Shown here one piece after another: positions 6,568 to 9,746 of a DNA stretch of 9,746 bases. Within the stretch, counting starts at the first letter, position 1. The number at the start of each line of letters is the position of its first letter. Origin of the DNA: Spirochaetaceae bacterium (GTDB lineage: Bacteria > Spirochaetota > Spirochaetia > Treponematales > Breznakiellaceae); the NCBI GenBank assembly GCA_031255315.1, contig JAIRSS010000232.1:1-9746 (forward strand). Reading direction: 5' to 3'. Both the position numbers and the translations under genes were made by a program. The notes under the pieces were generated by a model. It made no database searches. It was given only the letters and a program-made list of their open reading frames with translations, and had not been told where the DNA came from.

Positions 6568-7698
6568 CTAGCGCAGCAAAAGCAGAGATTCCGGCGGCAT
6601 ATAGAGCCGTTGGGGAAGGGTATACCCCAAATATTTACTAAATTTCCACCATATCTCGCCCCGGCCTTCCGGGGTTCCCGCGTCCGCGTTGGTGAAGAGA
6701 ACCGCCTCTTCAAAAGGTTCTTCCGAGCGGCGGGTCAGCATAAGGCGGATTTGGTTTTGCCGGTTGGGGAGCAGGCCGGGGACGCCGTCTTCCCATACCG
6801 GCAGGAGGTCATGGGCGCGGATGCCTATATGAGTTACGCCGGGGGGAACAGGCGCCGGAAGAGACAGGGGGAGGCCCCAGTCCAGGGCGTAGATTTCTTT
6901 TTCGCCGGTTTGTTTGACTGGGGAAATATTTTTGCACCCCGTAAGCCGCGCTACGCTTACCAGGACCGGATTAGCAAACAGTTCCCGCGTCCGGTCTTTT
7001 CTCAAGACGCGCCCGCCATCCACCACGAGGATTTCGGCGCAGAGTTTGTACGCTTCGTCCCGGCTGTGGGTAACCATGACGACATCATCTCTTGAGGTGA
7101 GGAGTTCCTTGAGCCATACCTGCATCTGCTCCCGAAGACTGGTATCCAGAGCGGAGAAGGGTTCGTCCAGAAGTATCACCGCCGGGTCCCGGATCAGCAT
7201 CCTGGCCAGGGCGGTCCGCTGCTGCTGCCCGCCGGAAAGCTGGGCGGGATACCGGTGTTCAAGGCCCGTAAGCCCGAAACGGTCTATCCATACCCCGGCC
7301 CTGTCCCGGCGCTCCTTCCGGGAAAAAGGAATCCCCGCCGTAATGTTTTCCACCACGGTCATGCGGGGAAAAAGGGCGTAATTCTGAAACAAATACCCTA
7401 TCCGCCGCTCCTGGGGCTTTAGGTTTATCTTCTTTGCCGAATCAAAGAGCGTCCGGCCGTTCACGGAAATGCGGCCCTCGTCAGGGGTCTCAATACCGGC
7501 TATGCACTTGAGCGTCATACTTTTCCCCGATCCCGACACGCCCAATATGCCCAGGCAGGAACCCGGGTTGCGCGAATCCGGAACGGCCCCCGGAACCGCC
7601 CCGGAGTGAATCAAGCCCGGGGCCCCGGCGGTTTCAAATTCTATTTCAAGAGAAAAATCACGGGAAAGCCGTTTTCGCAGGGAAACCTTAAGGCTCAT
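6568..7698 (-). CDS. modC: Molybdate ABC transporter, ATP-binding protein
   Basis: ModC is the cytoplasmic ATPase that powers molybdate import through ModB. In the 376-residue reading from ATG 7698 the motifs are in order: Walker A GVSGSGKS (53-60), Q-loop YLFQNYALFP (Gln105), ABC signature LSGGQQQR (154-161), Walker B ILLDEP (175-180) with D-loop SALD, and the switch His211 in VTHS. The remaining 150 or so residues form the C-terminal regulatory region expected for ModC (mop/TOBE-like, with HIGIRAHDLLPV). An Ala/Gly/Pro-rich insert of about 20 residues precedes Walker A (near 24-46), longer than in Escherichia coli ModC. The ATG at 7698 overlaps the end of modB by 11 bases and aligns with the usual start of the first strand. 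An in-frame ATG at 7722 with AGGA upstream would add 8 residues and is a real alternative. Overlap with modB implies translational coupling. Confidence 0.93.
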   Translation of the reverse strand: MSLKVSLRKRLSRDFSLEIEFETAGAPGLIHSGAVPGAVPDSRNPGSCLGILGVSGSGKSMTLKCIAGIETPDEGRISVNGRTLFDSAKKINLKPQERRIGYLFQNYALFPRMTVVENITAGIPFSRKERRDRAGVWIDRFGLTGLEHRYPAQLSGGQQQRTALARMLIRDPAVILLDEPFSALDTSLREQMQVWLKELLTSRDDVVMVTHSRDEAYKLCAEILVVDGGRVLRKDRTRELFANPVLVSVARLTGCKNISPVKQTGEKEIYALDWGLPLSLPAPVPPGVTHIGIRAHDLLPVWEDGVPGLLPNRQNQIRLMLTRRSEEPFEEAVLFTNADAGTPEGRGEIWWKFSKYLGYTLPQRLYMPPESLLLLR

Positions 7699-8380
7699 AG
7701 CCGCCCCGCTTAGTCTGAACATGGGAATCCTGGACCGTAAAAAAATTCATCAGGGCGACCACAACGAATGAGAAGATTACGATGATGAGTACATAGCCGT
7801 AAGCGGTATCCATATCCCCGCCGGCCACAGCGGAGTAGATCGCCAGCGGCAGGGTGCGGGTCTTGCCGGCTATGTTGCCGGCTATCATGGCGGTAGCGCC
7901 GAATTCGCCGAGGCCCCGGGCAAAGGCGAGAACGCCGCCAGAGGCGACGCCGGGCAGGGCGGTAGGGAGGGTTACCTTTCGGAAGACAGCCCACTCAGAC
8001 ATGCCCAGAGTCCGGGCGGCGTAAATAATATTGGGGTCTACCTGTTCCAAAGCGCCCCGGGCGGAGCGGTACATCAGCGGGAAAGAGATGGCAACCGCGG
8101 CCAACACGGTGGCCCCCCAGGAGAAGGCGATACGGACGCTGAAAAAGTAAAGAAAAAACGCGCCCACCGGCCCCCGCACGCCGAAAATATACAATAAAAA
8201 GAAACCCGCCACCGTCGGGGGCAGGACCAGAGGCAGGGTGAGAATCCCGTCCAGAATCATTTTCCAGGCTTTTCGCCGGATCCCGGCGACCAATTTTGCC
8301 GCAAAAACCCCCAGGAAGAATGTTATCACAATGGCCGCCGACGCGGTCCGCATGGATATGAGGATAGGCGAAATATTCAC
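7688..8380 (-). CDS. modB: Molybdate ABC transporter, permease protein
   Basis: ModB is the inner-membrane channel of the molybdate importer. The 230-residue protein has five hydrophobic segments (about residues 11-33, 46-76, 88-108, 146-168 and 195-215), the usual number for ModB. The cytoplasmic EAA loop that docks on ModC is at about 121-144 (AARTLGMSEWAVFRKVTLP then TALPG). Motifs LTLPLVLPPTVAGF and RGLGEFGATAMIAGNI are highly typical of ModB/CysT-type permeases. I chose the GTG at 8378-8380 because GAGGAAAG lies just upstream and the first membrane segment begins soon after. A start at ATG 8455 would add 25 polar residues and its codons lie inside a perfect hairpin (8439-8474), making it unlikely. 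Upstream is modA (186-bp gap), downstream modC (11-bp overlap). Confidence 0.93.
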   Translation of the reverse strand: MNISPILISMRTASAAIVITFFLGVFAAKLVAGIRRKAWKMILDGILTLPLVLPPTVAGFFLLYIFGVRGPVGAFFLYFFSVRIAFSWGATVLAAVAISFPLMYRSARGALEQVDPNIIYAARTLGMSEWAVFRKVTLPTALPGVASGGVLAFARGLGEFGATAMIAGNIAGKTRTLPLAIYSAVAGGDMDTAYGYVLIIVIFSFVVVALMNFFTVQDSHVQTKRGGYEP

Positions 8381-8438
8381 CCTGCTTTCCTCACGAATTT
8401 TTTCACGATTACCCGCCTGTCTGATACTACATAAACCA

Positions 8439-8474
8439 GGGTCTTTCCCAAACATTCAGTCTTGGGAAAGACCC
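8439..8474. other. Perfect 13-bp inverted repeat (hairpin) upstream of modB
   Basis: The two arms, 8439-8451 and 8462-8474, are exact reverse complements and are separated by a 10-base loop. A perfect 13-bp stem is very unlikely by chance. In the operon direction no T run follows, arguing against a standard intrinsic terminator and for an RNA-processing or stabilising structure, or a palindromic protein site. Confidence 0.6.
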
Positions 8475-8503
8475 GTCGTTACGCGATAAAAACTTACATC
8501 CTC

Positions 8504-8522
8504 GAGCCTGTCCCAAAACCGC
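8504..8522. repeat. Solo arm of the MITE-like element
   Basis: GAGCCTGTCCCAAAACCGC closely matches the terminal repeat of the elements at 1384-1460 (GAGGCTGGTCCAAAACCGT) and 9484-9543. No matching inverted arm is found nearby, so this is either a degraded copy or a chance resemblance. Confidence 0.4.
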
Positions 8523-8566
8523 GAACTACCCCATACTGCGGCTGCGGTCGAAGAACCACTCAGCCG

Positions 8567-9385
8567 CTAGTTGTTCGGGGAGAACCCGTAGGTTCTGAAC
8601 ACTTCAAGCCCCTCGCCGGAAGCGAGAAAATCAATAAAGAGTTCCGCCTCATTTGAATGGGCTGACGCCGCCGTCCTTCCCACCGGATAGATAACCTTTT
8701 GAGCAAGGCTTCCCGCCGGGGCTTCGGCGAGAACCTGGACCCGGTTCGTTGTTGCGGCGTCGGTAGCGTAGACCACCCCGATTTCGGCGCTTCCTTCCCC
8801 TACCCAGTTAAGAACTTCGGTAACATTGGTCCCCAAGCTCGCTTTGGCGAAAACCGCGTCCCATATTCCCAGACTGGTGAAGGCTTCACGGGCGTACTGG
8901 CCCGCGGGAACGCTGGCGGGATCCCCCAGGGCGATGACGTTCGCCAGGAGAACCGTCTCAAAACTGGTTACCGGCGTATTACTACCGGCGGTTTTGATGA
9001 GGACAATCTTGTTTTCCAGAAGAGGCCGCACTGAATCCTCCGCTATAAAACCTTCAGCGGTTAACTCGTTCATCTGTCTGACCGCCGCCGACATGAACAC
9101 ATCCGCCTCAAGCCCCGCCTCTATCTGAGTCTGGAGCCGCCCGGAACTATCGTAAATCCCTTCCACGGTAATCCAGGGATACTTAGCCTGAAACCGGGGA
9201 ATGAGCTCCTGTACAAAGGAATACTCCAAACTCGCCGCCGCCGCGACCAGAATAGTAACCGGGGCCTCCCGCGCCGCCGGCTGCGGGGCGGCTTCCCTTT
9301 GACCGGCTGCGAAGAGAGCGGACGGGGTTCCCAAAACAAACAAAACAAAAACGAATGAAATAAATAACAGATGTCTCTTCTTCAT
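8567..9385 (-). CDS. modA: Molybdate ABC transporter, periplasmic binding protein
   Basis: ModA captures molybdate (and usually tungstate) outside the inner membrane and delivers it to ModB. The 272-residue protein has an N-terminal signal peptide: KKRH, then a hydrophobic core to about residue 25 and a probable signal-peptidase site near LFA-AGQ. There is no lipobox cysteine, so it should be soluble in the periplasm and not a lipoprotein. ModA hallmarks are the strand-loop AAAASLEYSFVQELIPRF (about 48-65) supplying the oxyanion-binding Ser, SSGRLQTQIEAGLEADVF (about 84-101), and EGSAEIGVVYATDA near 196-209. ATG at 9385 has a near-perfect site AGGAGG 4 bases upstream. The length is normal for the family. 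It is the first gene of modABC; a repeat-bearing spacer separates it from modB. Confidence 0.95.
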   Translation of the reverse strand: MKKRHLLFISFVFVLFVLGTPSALFAAGQREAAPQPAAREAPVTILVAAAASLEYSFVQELIPRFQAKYPWITVEGIYDSSGRLQTQIEAGLEADVFMSAAVRQMNELTAEGFIAEDSVRPLLENKIVLIKTAGSNTPVTSFETVLLANVIALGDPASVPAGQYAREAFTSLGIWDAVFAKASLGTNVTEVLNWVGEGSAEIGVVYATDAATTNRVQVLAEAPAGSLAQKVIYPVGRTAASAHSNEAELFIDFLASGEGLEVFRTYGFSPNN

Positions 9386-9427
9386 GATTCCTCCTGAATT
9401 GATTTAGATGTCTCTCTGTTTTGAAAG

Positions 9428-9456
9428 ACCCTATCACAGAATAAAACTAAATGCAA
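9428..9456 (-). promoter_or_regulatory. Weak promoter candidate for modABC
   Basis: On the minus strand TTGCAT (9456-9451) is followed after 17 bases by TAGGGT (9433-9428), giving a leader of about 35-40 bases. The -35 is good and the -10 is poor. No convincing ModE-type operator or molybdenum-cofactor riboswitch was recognised in the 99 bases between modA and the palindromic element. Confidence 0.28.
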
Positions 9457-9483
9457 CCGAATAGAGACAAATTACAAGATGAA

Positions 9484-9543
9484 TGAGGCTGTTCCAAAAC
9501 TAATTGACTGTGGGCTAACACGCACGGTTTTGAAACAGCCTCA
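9484..9543. repeat. MITE-like palindromic element, copy 2 (60 bp)
   Basis: TGAGGCTGTTCCAAAAC (9484-9500) and its inverted partner GTTTTGAAACAGCCTCA (9527-9543) match at 16 of 17 positions. Next to the left arm lies TAATTGACTGTG, the reverse complement of the interior segment beside the right arm of copy 1, so this copy is inverted relative to copy 1. The centre is shorter (a 17-bp difference) and lacks the nested hairpin. The element sits in the divergent region between modA and the plus-strand gene at the right edge. No target-site duplication is obvious. Confidence 0.75.
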
Positions 9544-9659
9544 AATGCGCCGGGAATATGAACTACGTGAACAGGATACCGCGAATTTTCCCGGGACCGG
9601 GGACAACAGCCTCCTCAACGCGTCGTGGGGTGGAGTTTCTTTTTCGGGGTAAAACGGGA

Positions 9660-9674
9660 AAGTATGATATACTT
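9660..9674 (+). promoter_or_regulatory. Inverted repeat overlapping the likely -10 of the right-edge gene
   Basis: AAGTAT-GAT-ATACTT is a perfect 6-bp inverted repeat with a 3-base centre. It contains two possible -10 hexamers, TATGAT (9663-9668) and TATACT (9668-9673). No good -35 is found at normal spacing (TTTTTC at 9640-9645 is poor), so the promoter may need an activator, or the palindrome may be an operator. Confidence 0.35.
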
Positions 9675-9676
9675 GT

Positions 9677-9699
9677 GGTATCCCACGGGAGGGGATACC
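9677..9699 (+). promoter_or_regulatory. Hairpin enclosing the ribosome-binding site of the right-edge gene
   Basis: GGTATCCC (9677-9684) and GGGATACC (9692-9699) form a perfect 8-bp stem with a 7-base loop, ending one base before the ATG at 9701. The ribosome-binding site GGGAGGGG (9687-9694) is split between the loop and the 3' arm. If transcription starts near 9675, this hairpin forms the very 5' end of the mRNA and could limit ribosome access. Confidence 0.5.
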
Positions 9700-9700
9700 T

Positions 9701-9746
9701 ATGGACACAAAAGAACGGGAAAAAGTCATAACGGATGCTGTCGCGG
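9701..9746 (+). CDS. 5' end of an unidentified gene running off the right edge
   Basis: The ATG at 9701 is preceded by the strong site GGGAGGGG (spacing about 6) and opens a frame with no stop to the end of the window, encoding MDTKEREKVITDAVA. Fifteen charged, helix-prone residues are too few to assign a family. The start is supported by the ribosome-binding site and the promoter-like sequence upstream. Confidence 0.6.
   Translation, partial: MDTKEREKVITDAVA

Larger units (their letters stand above)
8381..8566 (-). other. modA-modB spacer with two hairpins and a solo repeat arm
   Basis: The 186 bp between modA and modB hold no gene. Immediately after the modA stop a 7-bp stem GCGGCTG/CAGCCGC (8538-8544 with 8561-8567) encloses a smaller GGT/ACC stem. 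Then comes a 19-base sequence like one arm of the MITE-like element (8504-8522). A perfect 13-bp stem GGGTCTTTCCCAA/TTGGGAAAGACCC (8439-8451 with 8462-8474, 10-base loop) lies about 58 bases before the modB start. None has a T run. They could stabilise the modA message or reduce read-through so that ModA exceeds ModB and ModC, a known theme in binding-protein operons; here it is inference. Confidence 0.5.
9386..9700. other. Divergent intergenic region, 315 bp
   Basis: Read from the left this contains the modA ribosome-binding site and leader, a weak mod promoter, the palindromic element, about 115 bases in which I see no clear signal, and then the promoter-like and hairpin elements of the right-edge gene. 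No open frame here looks coding. Confidence 0.6.

Noticed and set aside
6511..7095. Plus-strand open frame opposite modC
   Set aside because: modC on the minus strand has all ABC ATPase motifs through this region, so the frame is a shadow.
8381..8455. 25-residue N-terminal extension of ModB from ATG 8455
   Set aside because: The extension is polar, its first codons lie within the 13-bp inverted repeat, and the GTG at 8380 has a good ribosome-binding site directly before the first membrane segment.
9386..9483. Molybdenum-cofactor riboswitch or ModE operator upstream of modA
   Set aside because: The leader is under 100 bases and lacks the multi-stem architecture of the riboswitch, and no clear ModE-type inverted repeat was found.

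Overview
The window looks like a chromosomal stretch from a host-associated spirochaete, most likely a Treponema of the insect-gut (termite) type. This is inference from the moderately GC-rich coding sequence, the spirochaete-like export signal of ModA (ending near an AAGQRE motif), the style of a beta-barrel-like surface protein remnant, and the combination of acetate kinase with molybdate uptake. No rRNA, tRNA, CRISPR array or complete transposase gene is visible.

Layout. Positions 1-1600 are a low-density, decayed region. It holds the 3' end of an unidentified plus-strand gene (possibly frameshifted), a minus-strand fragment resembling an outer-membrane beta-barrel protein without a signal peptide or normal C-terminus, and 526 bp of mostly AT-rich DNA with a 77-bp palindromic MITE-like element. 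An AraC-family regulator follows on the plus strand (1601-2443). It converges, across a GC-rich hairpin cluster, on an XRE/cupin regulator (2550-3104, minus). That regulator is divergent from a DJ-1/PfpI (YajL-like) protein (3255-3815, plus).

From 3864 to 9385 everything is on the minus strand. Read in transcription order it is modA, modB, modC (molybdate ABC importer), then ackA (acetate kinase), then a PfkB-family sugar or nucleoside kinase. ModA captures molybdate in the periplasm, ModB is the membrane channel and ModC the ATPase. ackA has its own good promoter candidate, so it is probably a separate unit from mod. Molybdate uptake would serve molybdoenzymes or Mo-nitrogenase (established need; none is encoded here). 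AckA makes ATP from acetyl phosphate in acetate-forming fermentation or acetogenesis.

The right end (9386-9746) holds the modA leader, a second copy of the MITE-like element, and the first 15 codons of a plus-strand gene whose ribosome-binding site lies inside a perfect 8-bp-stem hairpin.

The most interesting non-coding signals are the dispersed palindromic element (two full copies plus one solo arm in the modA-modB gap), the hairpin over the final gene's ribosome-binding site, and a 17-mer repeated in front of both the AraC gene and the barrel fragment. I found no convincing evidence of a wholly new multi-gene system; the coding genes belong to known families.
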